A DNA stretch of 64,000 nt. Source: CAWAND01 sp963783335 (GTDB taxonomy: Bacteria; Chloroflexota; Anaerolineae; Anaerolineales; E44-bin32). Shown in pieces: positions 36,449 to 47,605 of this stretch (positions within the stretch are counted from its first letter, which is position 1; every line of letters begins with the position of its first letter). Position numbers and translations under genes: made by a program. Location: contig CAWAND010000004.1 of NCBI GenBank assembly GCA_963783335.1, positions 62,001 to 126,000 of the forward strand. The letters run 5' to 3'. The notes under the pieces were generated by a model. It ran no database searches, was not told the DNA's origin, and worked only from the letters and a program-made list of their open reading frames with translations.

Positions 36449-37650
36449 ATGAGCAAGCTTCTTTTGATGGCGCGCGTCACGTATCGACGCAGGGTCTTCT
36501 CCAGTTCGTTCTTGCTGCTCACGCTCGGGATGCCGGCCGTGATGATCGTGGCCGCGGCCGTGCCTATTCTCCAAGCGAGGCGTTCGTCGGCCCCGCGGCT
36601 TGGATTTGTCGACCTGTCCCACCAGCTCAATCCGGTCCGTTCGGTGGAAGTCGACGGCAAGTCCCTGGCGGTTGAGACATTCGATAACCCCGAGTCGGCG
36701 CGGAGGGCCGTGGAGTCTGGGGACCTTGATGGTTTTCTTGTGCTGCCGGCCAACTTCCGTGAGGGGAACGATGCGCAGTACTTCGGCCTCGAGTTCGCCT
36801 TCGGGGACCATCAGCCGGGCGATGCGCAGCGTCGTCCGGAAGGCGCTCATCCCCGACGCCTCCCCGGCCGTGCTGGCCAGGCTGGAAGACCCATCGAACG
36901 TGACCCTGGAGTCCGCCAAGGACGGCACCCGGCTTAGCTCCGGCGCAGGATTGGTCATATGGGTCGGCCTGCCGGTGGCTCTCGGAATTCTCTTCGCACT
37001 GGCGGTGGTGACGGGTGCGGCACAGATGGGCTCGGCCGTGGTGCGGGAAAAGGATCAGCGGGCGATGGAGATCGTCCTGACATCCATGAGCCCAGGCCAG
37101 TTGGTTTCCGGCAAAGTCCTCGGCATGACCGCCCTCAGCCTGACACAGCTGGGCGTCTGGGCCCTAGGCGGGGGCCTGGCACTGGGCGTGGCGCTGGTGG
37201 GCAGAGTGGATTTTTCGGGCGTGTTGATCCCCTGGCCGGCGTTGATCTGGGCGGCTCTGTTGGGGGTGCCGGGCTACTTCTTATATGCCACGGCCGCGTC
37301 GGGCCTGGGGATCATCGCAGGCGACAGCCAGCAGGGCCAGCAATTGGCCGGGATGCTGGGCTTCTTTTCGATGTTCCCATTGGCCCTTCTGGGCATCGTG
37401 ATCGAGCATCCGGATGGGCCCCTTTCGGTGGCCCTGACTTCTCTTCCCGCTGACAGCGCCGATGTTTGGAATGATCAGGATGGCGCTCACGCAAGTTCCG
37501 ATCTGGGAGTTGGCGGGAGCCCTGGCGTCGGTCTTGATCAGCCTGATCTTCGGCCTGTGGGCCGTCAGCCGTGTCTTCCGGGCGGCCATGCTGATGTATG
37601 GTCAGAGCCTGCGGCCACGGGCGATCCTGGACGCCCTGGTGGGCCGATGA
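36449..37650 (+). CDS. ABC-2 type permease (NatB-like), twice frameshifted
   Basis: Starts at ATG 36449 (MSKLLLMARVTYRRRVF). An N-terminal helix, a large outer loop, then five membrane helices (VGLPVALGILFALAVV and so on) with the cytoplasmic sequence REKDQRAMEIVLTSMSP typical of NatB permeases. It breaks at GGGG 36803-36806 and again near 37437-37443; removal of one base at each place yields FGTISRAM and LFPLTAPMFGMIRMAL and a normal 399-residue permease. Both repaired junctions agree with family sequence. Confidence 0.83.
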
Positions 37651-37681
37651 CCTGCCGGGCGGGAAGAGAGAGGCAGGCATC

Positions 37682-38914
37682 ATGAGAAATGCCCTGCTCG
37701 TGGGCTGGCGAGAGTTCCGTGTCCGGGTGCGCTCGCGCGGTTTCCTGTTCACAACATTCTTCACCCCGGCCGTCATCCTGATCATGTGGGCGTTTCAGGG
37801 CCGGGCGGTCTCCAATCCGACGCCGCCGTTGGAATCTCTTTCCGAGTCCAGCGGCTCGACGGGCGCCCTTGGCTACGTTGATCCAGGGGGCCTGATCCAG
37901 CGGGTGCCCCCGCCGCTCTCGGCCTCCGACTTCAAGGCATTCGCTTCCCAGGCACAGGCGAAGAGAGCCCTGGAGTCGGGCGATTTGCGCGCCTACGTCA
38001 TTATCCCTCTGGACTACGTGGAAACGGGCGATCTGACCTATGTCTCGCCGGGCCTCCCCACCAGTTCTCCGGACATGAACGCCGTCAACTGGCTCATGAT
38101 CGGCAATCTGCTCCCGAGCGCTGACGAGGCCCAGCTGACTCTGGCTCGCTGGCCGTTTGGGCCGGGCGGATCGCCGGCGTTTGTTAATCTGAGCCCGGAG
38201 GGCACTTCGGGCGACTTTGCCAACTTCATGCTCCCCTTCTTGGTCACGATTGCCGTCATGATCCCGCTCTTCACCAGCGGGAGCTTTCTCCTTCAGAGCA
38301 TTGTCAACGAAAAGAGCAACCGAACATTGGAGATCCTGCTCGTCTCGCTCCGGCCCCGGCAGCTCCTTTTCGGTAAGATGATCGGTCTGGGCCTGCTGAC
38401 CGTGATCCAGTATGTCGTCTGGTTTGGCATGGGGTCCGTCTGGCTTCAGAACATGCGCGGTGGCGCTGTGAGCGCCCTGCAGGCGCTTCAGATTTCGCCG
38501 CTGGAAGGCGCCCTGGTGGTGCCCTTTGCGCTGGGCGGGTTTCTGCTCTACTCGGCGCTGATGGCTGGCGTGGGGGCCCTGGCACCGGACATGGAAGGCA
38601 GCCGCGCCTGGGTCTTCCTGATTGTCGCCCCGATGATGATTCCGATCTACTTGTGGACGAGCATCGTCAGCGCTCCCGATGGCGTGTTCGCGGTTGCGCT
38701 CAGCCTGTTTCCCTTCTCGGCCCCCGTGGCGATGCTGATGCGCATGACGTCAACCGCCGTCCCTGCCTGGCAGTTGGTGTTTAGCCTTTCGCTGCTTGCC
38801 GTCACCGGCGTGGCGACTCTGTTCTTGATGGGGCGCCTGTTCCGGGTGCAAACGCTGCTCAGCGGTGAACCTCTATCGGTGCGGCGCTTCGCGGCTGCTT
38901 TGCGCGAGGGCTAA
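37682..38914 (+). CDS. ABC-2 type permease (NatB-like), second subunit
   Basis: 410 residues from the ATG at 37682. Same plan as the preceding permease: N-terminal helix (FTTFFTPAVILIMWAF), an outer domain, then helices starting at FMLPFLVTIAVMIPLFTSG with VNEKSNRTLEILLVSLRPRQLLFGKMIG on the inner side. Together the two permeases and the ATPase make a heterodimeric exporter. Paralogue of the upstream permease; it has no frameshift, which argues against decay of the operon. Confidence 0.88.
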   Translation: MRNALLVGWREFRVRVRSRGFLFTTFFTPAVILIMWAFQGRAVSNPTPPLESLSESSGSTGALGYVDPGGLIQRVPPPLSASDFKAFASQAQAKRALESGDLRAYVIIPLDYVETGDLTYVSPGLPTSSPDMNAVNWLMIGNLLPSADEAQLTLARWPFGPGGSPAFVNLSPEGTSGDFANFMLPFLVTIAVMIPLFTSGSFLLQSIVNEKSNRTLEILLVSLRPRQLLFGKMIGLGLLTVIQYVVWFGMGSVWLQNMRGGAVSALQALQISPLEGALVVPFALGGFLLYSALMAGVGALAPDMEGSRAWVFLIVAPMMIPIYLWTSIVSAPDGVFAVALSLFPFSAPVAMLMRMTSTAVPAWQLVFSLSLLAVTGVATLFLMGRLFRVQTLLSGEPLSVRRFAAALREG

Positions 38915-39016
38915 GTCCCCGCGCCACCAGCTTTTCTGATTCCTCTTTGTGGCGGCGCTGCGGGCGCCGTATACTGGCCTCCAGACCGACAGGTGCAGCA
39001 TGTGGCAGCACCGGGA

Positions 39017-39034
39017 TTGTGAGGATTTTCACAA
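39017..39034. promoter_or_regulatory. TGTGA-N6-TCACA palindrome before addB
   Basis: TTGTGAGGATTTTCACAA, both half-sites exact, 25 bp before the TTG start of addB. Binding here would overlap or follow the promoter and so favour repression. Confidence 0.65.
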
Positions 39035-39058
39035 AGTGAGCCCCAGCGGAAGTCCATT

Positions 39059-42000
39059 TTGACCGTTTCTCTCAGCCTCGGGCCGGCCGGATCCGGCAAG
39101 ACCCAACGCACTCTGGCCCGAATCCTCGAAGTGCGCCGAGATTCGCCCTTATCGCCGATCTGGGTCATCGCCCCCGGCCGGTTGGCCGTAGCCGCCTACC
39201 GCCAGCGGCTGGGTCGCGCCGGCGGAGCGCTCGGCGTGCGGGTGGGGACCTTTGGCGATCTGTTCCAGGAGATCCTGGGGCGGGCTCGCAGCTTCTCCCC
39301 TGTGGCCCCGGGGCCCGTGCAGCGCTTGATCCTGCGTCAAGCGATTCAGTCGGTGGCTGCCGCCGGGGAGCTGTCTCACTACTTGCCCCTGGTGGCGCGG
39401 CCGGGATTTCTGGAGGCGATGGCGGAGGCCATCGCCGAGCTGGATCAGGCTGGCGTCGCACCCAAAACCCTCGGAAAGAGTTCAGGGGGACCGAAGGCGA
39501 AGCTGGATGAGTTGGCGAAGATCCATGCCGCCTACCGCGTCCGCCTTGAGCGCTCGGGCTGGGTTGATGGTGAGAGCCTCAACGCCCGCGCCTGCGCCGC
39601 CTTGGATGCGGCACCGCATCTCCTCAGCGATGTGGCCCTGATCGTTGTGGACGGGTTTGACTCCTTTGAGGGCGATCAGCTGCGTGCTCTCGTGTCTCTG
39701 GCCGGAGCCGTCCCCGAGCTGCGCTTGACGCTGCCCGGAACGGAGGGCATGCAGCGCAGGGCCCACCGGCGATTTGCTCGCTCCTTCAATCGGCTCCTTG
39801 AGGCCGGTCTCCAATTCCAACTCGATGTGTCTTCAGCAGAACCACGCCAGGAAAAGACTCTGGCCGCATTGGAGGGGCGATTGTTCGAAGCTGGGGCAGA
39901 GCCTTTGCCCGCGTCTTCTAGACTGGCGCTAATCGAAGCCCGATCGCCGATCGAAGAAGCGCGCGAGGCACTGCGCTGGCTGAAGGCTCGCATTCGCCGC
40001 GATCAGCTCTCAACCGGCGACTGCGCCCTGGTCACGCCCGATCCAGCCCGCTACCGGCCGCTTCTGCGGCGCGCGGCGGCTGAATTTGGGGTACCCCTGA
40101 GATTCACCCACGGCGATCCGCTCACGTCTGCTCCTGGCGTCGTGGCGCTGTTGGACCTGCTTGCCTTGCCCCTACTGGACTGGCCGCAGCGGCTGACCCT
40201 GGATGCAGTGCATTCACCCTATTTTGACCTGGGCGGTTTCGGGTTGATGACGACCGATCGCCACCTGCTGGAGGCAGCCAGCCGCTACGGTCAGGTTGTG
40301 GACGGGCTGGAGACCTGGCGGGATGCTCTGGGGCGTCTGGCCAGGGCGGATGCATCGCTAGTCGGGCCGGAGGAGGCCGTCGATGTGCCGGGCGAAGGCA
40401 CCCCCCGCGGGGCCGAGGCCGCCCGGCTTGAGCGGGGCCTGAGCCAGCTTGCCGCGCGCCTCCGACCCCCGGACGCGCAGACACCGGGAGGTTGGGTGAG
40501 GTGGCTGGAAGACCTGATCGATGATCTGGGCTTCACGGCTCGGCAGACGACCGCCGGCGACAAGGCCGCGCTGGCCAGGCTGAGGGCCGCTCTACGAGCG
40601 CTGGTCTTGGGAGATGAATTGGCGCAGCCCGAAGCGCTGGGCTATTCGGAGTTTGTGCGCGAACTTACCGGCCAGCTGGAGGCAGCAGAGTTCGAGGAAG
40701 AATCCGATTGGGACCGGCCGCCCGTGACCGTCCTCCGTCTGCTCGAAGCCCGCGGCGTCCGCTACCAGGCTGTGGCAGTCCTGGGGCTGTCCGAAGGCTT
40801 GCTGCCACAGGTCGAGCGCGAAGATCCCTTCCTGCCCGACGAGGTGCGGAATGATCTGGGCCTCGAGCCCAGGCTTGGCCGCGAGCAGGCTGGCCTCTTC
40901 TACCAGGCCGTGACGCGCGCCGACGGCTGGCTGCTTTTGACGCGGCCCTATCTGGCGGACGACGGTGAAGCCTGGCTTGCCTCGCCGTTTTGGGAAGCAG
41001 TTGCGCAACTCAGCCCCGATTCCGTCCGTCGCATCTCCACCGAGTCGCCCCGTCCGCTGGCGGATGCCGCCTCGGTCCAGGAGGTGCTCTTTTGGGGGGT
41101 TCGACGCGGAGGCCTTCCCGAACACTATCTTGCCTCCCTGGGTGAGCGATGGGCGCAGCTCCAGCATGCGCGTGACGTGCTGGCAGCTCGCTCACAGGCT
41201 GAGGCGGCGGGCCCATACGAGGGGGACTTGTCGTCCGAGAGCGATGAGTTGGCCGCTTTGTATGGGCCCGACCATGTTTGGAGCCCCAGCCGGCTTGAAG
41301 CCTATGGTGCTTGTCCTCATCAGTTCTTGGTTGCGGTTGCGCTCGGATTGGAAGCGCACGAGCCTCCCGAGCTGGGTTTTGACGCCGCCCAGCTGGGCTC
41401 CATGCTGCATGCCATCTTGGAGCGAGCCTATGCGGAGGCGGACGACCCGGCCGACTTGGATTCCGTCAAACGCAGCTTGAGTCAGGCGGCCGAGGACGTC
41501 TTCCGCGACGCGCCCCAGCGATATGGCTTCCGTCCAACTCCGCTTTGGGGGGTCGAGCGCCAGGATCTGGAGGCGATGCTCGAAGCAACCGTGGAGGCCT
41601 TGGCTGAGATCAGCTCGGGATGGACTCCGGCCGGGCTCGAAGCCGCCTTCGGGCTGGGCGGCGCGCCGCCGCTGGAGCTCGAAACGCGCCTGGGAACGGT
41701 CCGTGTGCGCGGATTCATCGATCGCGTCGACCGCAATCAGGCGGGCGAGGTGCGCATCATCGACTACAAGACCGGTTCGAGCCATCTGGCGGCCAGCGAT
41801 CTGCTCGACGGGCGGCGGCTGCAGCTTCCGCTGTACGCCCTGGGCGCGGCGCAAGCTTTGGAGATGGGGGATCCGATAGAAGGTTTCTATTGGAAGATCC
41901 GCCAGGCGCAGCCGGGGTCCCTCAAGTTGAGCTCATTTGAGGCCGAGGTGGATGGAGAAGCCCTGTCCGGTCCAGTCGGCTGCCTACGCCGTCGCCCAGG

Positions 42001-42134
42001 CGCATGTGGAACGCATCCTCTCCGGGGCACGGCAGGGCGCTTTCCCTCCGATTCCGCCACGGGGTGGTTGCCCGGGATACTGCCCGGCGGCGGCCTGGTG
42101 TTGGCGCTACACGCCGTCGAGCTGGGGCGGATGA
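39059..42134 (+). CDS. addB: AddB-like helicase-nuclease subunit, frameshifted at the C-terminus
   Basis: TTG start at 39059 with GGAAG six bases upstream. Walker-like GPAGSGKTQRTLA (8-20), AddB-type core, C-terminal RecB-type nuclease with GSMLHAILE, GFIDRVDRN and IIDYKTGSS. Near 41964-41969 the frame changes; one base less restores SAAYAVAQAHVERILSG and the ending CPGYCPAAAWCWRY, whose three Cys fit the Fe-S-binding end of AddB. Corrected length 1024 residues. It works with AddA to resect double-strand breaks for recombination. Confidence 0.9.
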
Positions 42135-42141
42135 TCTCGCC

Positions 42142-45100
42142 ATGACCGCTCCTCTCCCGTTGCTCACCTCCAAAGCGCTGCAGCGCCTGCTCGGCCTCAC
42201 CCCGGATCAGTTGGCGGCCGTGGTCGAGCCAGCCGCCGACGTGGTCGTTACGGCTGGGGCCGGGACGGGGAAGACGCAGACTCTGGTCGCCCGCTATCTT
42301 TGGCATCTTGCGCATGGAATGACGCCCAGGCAGGTTGTGGCCATCACCTTTACCGAGAAAGCCGCCCGCGAGATGCGCAACCGGATTCGATCCCAGGTGG
42401 CCGCCCTGGCCCAGGCGGGGGAGGCGGCGACGCGCCCGGCGTGGGAGGCGGTCGAGGCGCAGATGGATGCGGCCCGCATCGGGACCATTCACAGCCTGTG
42501 TGCCGAGGTGCTGCGGGCCCATCCGGCTGAGGCAGGTGTCGATCCTGGGTTTGAGGTCGTCGACGAGGGCTGGTCCGCTGCTCTCAAAGCCCAGGCCGTC
42601 GAAGATGCCCTGGCCTGGGCTGTCGACCAGCAGGACATGGCCGAGCTGTTTGTCGCTTTTCGGCCGTTCGCGCTGCGTGCCGTCCTGTCCGATCTCCTTG
42701 ACGGCCGGCTGGATGCCATCCAAGCCTTTGAGGTCGAGACCGAGTCGGATTGGATGGCGTCGGCTGCGATCGCGGCTGCCCTGCATGCCTTCGTGGAAGA
42801 TCCGTCGGTGCGCGATGCGGTCCAGGTCCTATCCCAGCTGGCCCAGGCAGAGATGACCGACAGCATGGCTTCCCAGGTCGGGTCTTTCCTGGCCGGTTGG
42901 GAGGCTGTGCGCTCCGCTCTCAACACTCACCATTCCATCGAGGCTGCCGGGGAGCTCTTCGACCTGCGTCGAGCGTCCATGAGGACCAATGTCGGCCGCA
43001 AGGACGGTTCGGCCAGATCGGCCATCGAGGCCGTCCGCCAGCAGTATGAAACGATGTTGGAGTCTTGGCTTGGTGGCGCCTCGGTCCGGGATACCCGACC
43101 CGATCCGTCGATCGAAGCCCGATTCGCCGAGGACGTTCCCCGGCTGAAAAGGCTGTTCGGTCGGGCTGACCTCGGCTATCACCGACAACTGGATGCGAGA
43201 CGGTCCTTGGACTTCGATGACCTGGAAGCCGGCGCGCTGTCGCTTCTCTCAATCCCCGCAGTTCAACGCCGTTGGGGTGAGGCGGTTGGCGCGGTTCTGG
43301 TGGACGAGTTCCAAGATACCAACGCCAGGCAGCGAGAGATCATCGAACGGTTGACCGGTGACGACCAGGGCAGACTGTTCGTTGTCGGGGACGCCCGCCA
43401 GAGCATCTACCGCTTCCGCGGCGCCGATGTCACGGTCTTTCGCCAACTGCGGGTGCAAAAAGCCCGCAGCGGCGGCAAGACCTTCGATCTGTCAACCACA
43501 TTCCGCAGCCATGCCGGGCTTCTGGCCGGGCTGGATGAAATCCTCGGCCAAGTCATGGGCACCCGAGATGGCGACGAGCTCTATGATGTCCCCTACACAG
43601 CGCTCGAGCCGTTCCGGTCGGCACCGGGTGGGGTGGGTTCTCCTTTTCTTGAACTGGCCGTAGGCGTCGGCGAACGTGCCGAAGACGCCCGGCCGAGGGC
43701 GGCTCAGGCGCTGTGCGCCAGGCTGCTGGCGTTGAAGTCAAGCGGCGAAGTTGGGTCGTGGGACCAGGTGGCGTTGTTGTTCCGCGCCTCAACCGGTTTC
43801 GACGATTACGAGCGCGCTTTGGAAGAGGCCGGAATCCCCTTTGTCACCGTGGCCGGCCGCGGGTTTTACGATCGGCCGGAGATACGCGATCTGCTGAACA
43901 CATTGGGGGTGCTGGCGGACCCCACCGATGATCTGGCCATGGCGGGCTTCCTCCGGTCCCCAGCGATTGGGATGAGCGACGCCGGGGTCTTCAGACTGCG
44001 AGTCCGAGATGGGAGGCTGAGCCCGATGCTGGAGGGGCTCAGAGAACAGGGCAGACTGGATTTGCCGTCGGATCGGGCGGCCGCTGAGCGCGCCTTGACG
44101 GTTCTCGATGATCTGCTGCCATGGGTTGATCGGCTCCCGGTGGTCGCATTGATCAAGCGCGTCGTCGATCGGCTCGACCTGCGAGCGGTTCTGGCGGCTT
44201 CGCATAGTCGTTTGTGGCGCAACGTGGACAAGCTTGTTGAAGATGCGCAGGCGAGCCAGGTTGTCCGCCTGACGGAGTTTCTGGCCTACCTGCGCACGTT
44301 GCGCGCCGTTGGGGCCCGCGAGGGAGAGGCCGCTTCGGAAGCGGAAGGGGCCGTGCGGCTGATGACGATTCACAAGGCGAAGGGATTGGAGTTTGATGTC
44401 ACCATCCTGGCGGACGCGTCCCGCCAGCCACCGACAAGGCGGGCCAGCGTCTATGTCTCGTCCATTGTGGGAGTGGCACCGCGGCCGGACCGCCTGGAGG
44501 GCGAGCCCTTGGCGTATCGGCTGGCAGCCGCGATCGATCAGGCGCAGTCGGAGGCTGAGGCAAAACGCCTGTTGTATGTGGCGGCAACACGGGCCAGGGA
44601 GAAGCTGATCCTCAATGGGCATCTCACGCAGGGCCGGGGGAAATGGTCGGCAGCCGGCTGGCTGGGCCAGATCCTCTCGGCACTGGATCTCGACGCGGCT
44701 GACGTGGCGTCTTCGGGCCCCGATCTGTCCGTGCTGACGACCCCAAATGGGAACCGCTTAGGGCTGACCGCCGTCGTGGAAGACATGGTGTTTGATGGAC
44801 AGCCGGGTCCGTCTCTCAGCTGGCCCGCCTCGCAGGAGATCGATCTGTTCGCGCCGATTGAGGTAGCCCAGGCGGAAAGCACTGACGCAGATCTGGATCA
44901 GGAAGCCGAGCCGGATTGGCGGGCGACTCGGGCGGAGGGATCCGTGCCTGGGGCTGCGCTCGGGCGTTTGGTCCACGCGGCGCTCCAAAGAGAATGTCGG
45001 CCGTCCGACCCCGAGTTTCCAAACCTTGTGGAAGCCGAAGCCTTGCGCGCCGGTTTGGTGACAGCGGACCAACGCCGTCGGGCCCTGGAACAGGCCCAGG

Positions 45101-45444
45101 TACTCTTGGCGCGGCTTGAACAGGCTCCGATTTGGGCTGATTTGCAGCGGGCTGAACCCCGGCTGCACGAAGTGCCATTCACCGTCTCTTTGGGCACTGC
45201 CTGGGCTCGTTCGGGGGTGATTGACCTGCTCTACCGTTTGGATGGCCGCTGGATTGTTCTGGATTTCAAGACCGACCACCTTCCCGGCGAGTCGGCCATG
45301 CACGAGGCTGCGGACGCCTACTTCGAGGGACAAATCCGGCCGTATGTCCAAGCCGTGGAGAAGCTCAAGGGAGAACGGCCCATCGGCAGATTGTGTTTTC
45401 TGGATGTCGGCGAGCAAGTGCGGCTTGTGGATTTGCCCGAGTGA
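42142..45444 (+). CDS. addA: AddA-like helicase-nuclease (UvrD/RecB family)
   Basis: 1100 residues from the ATG at 42142, seven bases after addB. Superfamily 1A helicase motifs: TAGAGTGKTQTLVARY (motif I), AITFTEKAAREM (Ia), VLVDEFQDTN (II), VVGDARQSIYRFRGAD (III), VRLMTIHKAKGLEFDV (V) and LLYVAATRAREKL (VI). The C-terminus has a RecB nuclease domain: LGRLVHAALQRE, GVIDLLYRL and IVLDFKTDHL. Length and order are normal for AddA. Forms the AddAB complex with the upstream product. Confidence 0.95.
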   Translation: MTAPLPLLTSKALQRLLGLTPDQLAAVVEPAADVVVTAGAGTGKTQTLVARYLWHLAHGMTPRQVVAITFTEKAAREMRNRIRSQVAALAQAGEAATRPAWEAVEAQMDAARIGTIHSLCAEVLRAHPAEAGVDPGFEVVDEGWSAALKAQAVEDALAWAVDQQDMAELFVAFRPFALRAVLSDLLDGRLDAIQAFEVETESDWMASAAIAAALHAFVEDPSVRDAVQVLSQLAQAEMTDSMASQVGSFLAGWEAVRSALNTHHSIEAAGELFDLRRASMRTNVGRKDGSARSAIEAVRQQYETMLESWLGGASVRDTRPDPSIEARFAEDVPRLKRLFGRADLGYHRQLDARRSLDFDDLEAGALSLLSIPAVQRRWGEAVGAVLVDEFQDTNARQREIIERLTGDDQGRLFVVGDARQSIYRFRGADVTVFRQLRVQKARSGGKTFDLSTTFRSHAGLLAGLDEILGQVMGTRDGDELYDVPYTALEPFRSAPGGVGSPFLELAVGVGERAEDARPRAAQALCARLLALKSSGEVGSWDQVALLFRASTGFDDYERALEEAGIPFVTVAGRGFYDRPEIRDLLNTLGVLADPTDDLAMAGFLRSPAIGMSDAGVFRLRVRDGRLSPMLEGLREQGRLDLPSDRAAAERALTVLDDLLPWVDRLPVVALIKRVVDRLDLRAVLAASHSRLWRNVDKLVEDAQASQVVRLTEFLAYLRTLRAVGAREGEAASEAEGAVRLMTIHKAKGLEFDVTILADASRQPPTRRASVYVSSIVGVAPRPDRLEGEPLAYRLAAAIDQAQSEAEAKRLLYVAATRAREKLILNGHLTQGRGKWSAAGWLGQILSALDLDAADVASSGPDLSVLTTPNGNRLGLTAVVEDMVFDGQPGPSLSWPASQEIDLFAPIEVAQAESTDADLDQEAEPDWRATRAEGSVPGAALGRLVHAALQRECRPSDPEFPNLVEAEALRAGLVTADQRRRALEQAQVLLARLEQAPIWADLQRAEPRLHEVPFTVSLGTAWARSGVIDLLYRLDGRWIVLDFKTDHLPGESAMHEAADAYFEGQIRPYVQAVEKLKGERPIGRLCFLDVGEQVRLVDLPE

Positions 45445-45517
45445 TGTTCAGGTGGGGCCGCTGTGTCACGCACCGGGCCGAATGGGTCATTGATGCGGGC
45501 AGGGTGGGTGGCTTAGA

Positions 45518-46339
45518 ATGCGGCCCAGAATGAATGCCCCACACCGTGGTCTGCGTAAGATTGGGCGAGGCCCGGCGCTGCTTCTGGCGGCGCTGGGTGT
45601 TTGGTCCCTGGCGCTGGCGGCGTGCACGCAGCCTCTTGCCTTTTTGGCCACGCCGACCCCGACGTGGACGGCCACCCCTGTGCCGACTCTGACCCCGACA
45701 TCGACTTTCACGCCCACATTCACCTCGACCGCCACGCCCACCGAAACGCCAACCATCACCCTGACTCCGAGCATCACACCCACGCCATCCATCACACCAA
45801 CACCCACCTTTGATTTCCCTGACGTCACCGTTTCTGTGCCCGCCGCGCACTGCCGCTATGGCCCAGGCACGGCCTACCTGCACGCCGGTGATCTGTATGA
45901 AGGGGATCATGGATTGCTCTGGAATCGCAACTACAGCGCCACCTGGCTCTGGGTACGCTTTGACAAGTTGAACTATGCCTGCTGGGTGGCGGCCTCCGTG
46001 GTGACCGTGGATGGGAATGTCAAGAGCGTTGTGGTCACCCAGACTCGGCTGCCCCATTCGGTGCTCTACGGCCAGCCGAACAACGTCGACGCCAAGCGGG
46101 ACGGGAATAAGGTCACGGTGACCTGGGATTCGGTTTGGATGACGGAAGATGATTTCCGCGGCTATATGATCGAGGCTCGGCTGTGTCAGAATGGCTTCTT
46201 GTTCGACACCGCCGTCCACACGAATGGGACATCGCTCACGCTGACCGATGACACGGATTGCGACTCGAGGTCATCGGGAAAACTGTACGCGGTTGAGAAA
46301 CACGGCTACACGGACCCGGTCAAGATCGACTGGCCGTAG
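45518..46339 (+). CDS. lipoprotein with Thr/Pro linker and SH3b-like domain
   Basis: 273 residues. Signal peptide with lipobox LALAAC (about residue 36), a 65-residue linker of TPT/TFT repeats, an SH3b-like domain (VPAAHCRYGPGTAYLHAG, WLWVRFDKLNYACWV) and a second beta-rich domain (VTVTWDSVWMTEDDF). The start may be the ATG at 45530. SH3b domains bind cell-wall or surface polymers. It stands alone between addA and a convergent transporter gene. Confidence 0.75.
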   Translation: MRPRMNAPHRGLRKIGRGPALLLAALGVWSLALAACTQPLAFLATPTPTWTATPVPTLTPTSTFTPTFTSTATPTETPTITLTPSITPTPSITPTPTFDFPDVTVSVPAAHCRYGPGTAYLHAGDLYEGDHGLLWNRNYSATWLWVRFDKLNYACWVAASVVTVDGNVKSVVVTQTRLPHSVLYGQPNNVDAKRDGNKVTVTWDSVWMTEDDFRGYMIEARLCQNGFLFDTAVHTNGTSLTLTDDTDCDSRSSGKLYAVEKHGYTDPVKIDWP

Positions 46340-46356
46340 TATCGTGGGCATTGACA

Positions 46357-47595
46357 TCAGGTTCCCGGGTGCCCCTTCGCCGGGTCCGGCACACTCCGCA
46401 GAATGATCAAACTGACCAGGGCGAGGATGGCTGCGCCGGCGAAGAGTCCGGCATAGCCCAGGTACGCGCCGGGGCGGGCGGCGTTGAGCAGGTCAATCCC
46501 TGGGCCCGCCAGACGGCTGATGGCTCCGGCGCCGGCCGTGGCCAAATTCGTCAAACCCAGGAATTTGCCGCCTTCTCCGCGGGGGGCCAGGTCGTTGGCC
46601 AGGGCCCAGTTGGCGGTCAGGAACACCCCAATCCCGGCCCCCACGATGACGCCAAAACCCAGCACGGCCGGCGTCGAGCGGGCGCTGAGCAGCAACAGAC
46701 TGCCGCTGGCGGTCAGGATGGAGGCGACAGCGTGCATCGGCTTGCGGCCAATCCGATCCGACAGCCTGCCGGCGATTAAAGCAAAGGCCATGATCGAAAG
46801 CACAATCGAAGCCAGCAGATTTCCTGTGAGTTGAACCGGGTCCTTGGCGCCGAGCACGTCCTTGACGAAGTACTCGGCGAATCCCTGGACCGCCAGCACC
46901 CCGACGAGAAAGACACCCCGGGCGAGGATCAGCCGCCAGAACGCGGCGTGGGCCCGTATGTCGAGCGAGAATTGCTCGCGCAAGGTCTGCCTCGGTGGGG
47001 ATTGGGCTGGCGGGTCCTCATGGCTGCCGAACAACGTGATCGAGGCGCTGCCCACCAAGAGCAAGGCGATCGCCAGGTAAGCTATGCCGGGACGGGAGGG
47101 GACCAGCACCCGTCCGGTGATGAGCGCCGCCAGGACGGCGCCTCCCATATCGAACAGATTTTTCACCCCGCTGGCGGTGCCCATTTGGGCGCGAGGCACC
47201 CTGTCGTGCATCAGCCCTTGGGCTGGCCCATGTCCGATGTTGGATGCGATCTGAAGGCCGAAATACGCCAGCGCCAACCACGCCAGGCCCCCAGCCAAGG
47301 CCATCCCGCCCAGAAAGAACAGATCCAGGAGAATTCCCAGTCCCATCAGCGGCCGCCGTCGGCCAAAGCGTGTGGACAGGTTGTCGCTCAAGGCGCCGGA
47401 GAGCGGCTGGACCAAGGTGGCGATAAGCAAGCCCACGAAGGTCAGCAGGCCGAGTACCGTGTTCTTTGTGGCGTCCGGAACGAAGTTCAACAAGACCGCC
47501 GGCAGCACCAGCACATGCAGGCTGTTCCACATGAACGCCAGACCGAGCCAGTACACATTCAGATTGATCAATTCGCGGCGAGTTGCTCGCTCCAA
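46357..47595 (-). CDS. major facilitator superfamily transporter
   Basis: 412 residues from the TTG at 47595, which has GGAGG six bases upstream; the longer frame runs into the preceding gene and is unlikely to be used. Twelve hydrophobic helices, with the MFS A-type loop motif GALSDNLSTRFGRRRPLMG between helices 2 and 3 and AGRLSDRIGRKPMHA in the second half. Similar to sugar/disaccharide (GPH/SUC-like) or drug carriers; substrate not deduced. It follows the acyltransferase by ten bases and is co-transcribed. Confidence 0.88.
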   Translation of the reverse strand: MERATRRELINLNVYWLGLAFMWNSLHVLVLPAVLLNFVPDATKNTVLGLLTFVGLLIATLVQPLSGALSDNLSTRFGRRRPLMGLGILLDLFFLGGMALAGGLAWLALAYFGLQIASNIGHGPAQGLMHDRVPRAQMGTASGVKNLFDMGGAVLAALITGRVLVPSRPGIAYLAIALLLVGSASITLFGSHEDPPAQSPPRQTLREQFSLDIRAHAAFWRLILARGVFLVGVLAVQGFAEYFVKDVLGAKDPVQLTGNLLASIVLSIMAFALIAGRLSDRIGRKPMHAVASILTASGSLLLLSARSTPAVLGFGVIVGAGIGVFLTANWALANDLAPRGEGGKFLGLTNLATAGAGAISRLAGPGIDLLNAARPGAYLGYAGLFAGAAILALVSLIILRSVPDPAKGHPGT

Positions 47596-47605
47596 GATCC
47601 GCCTC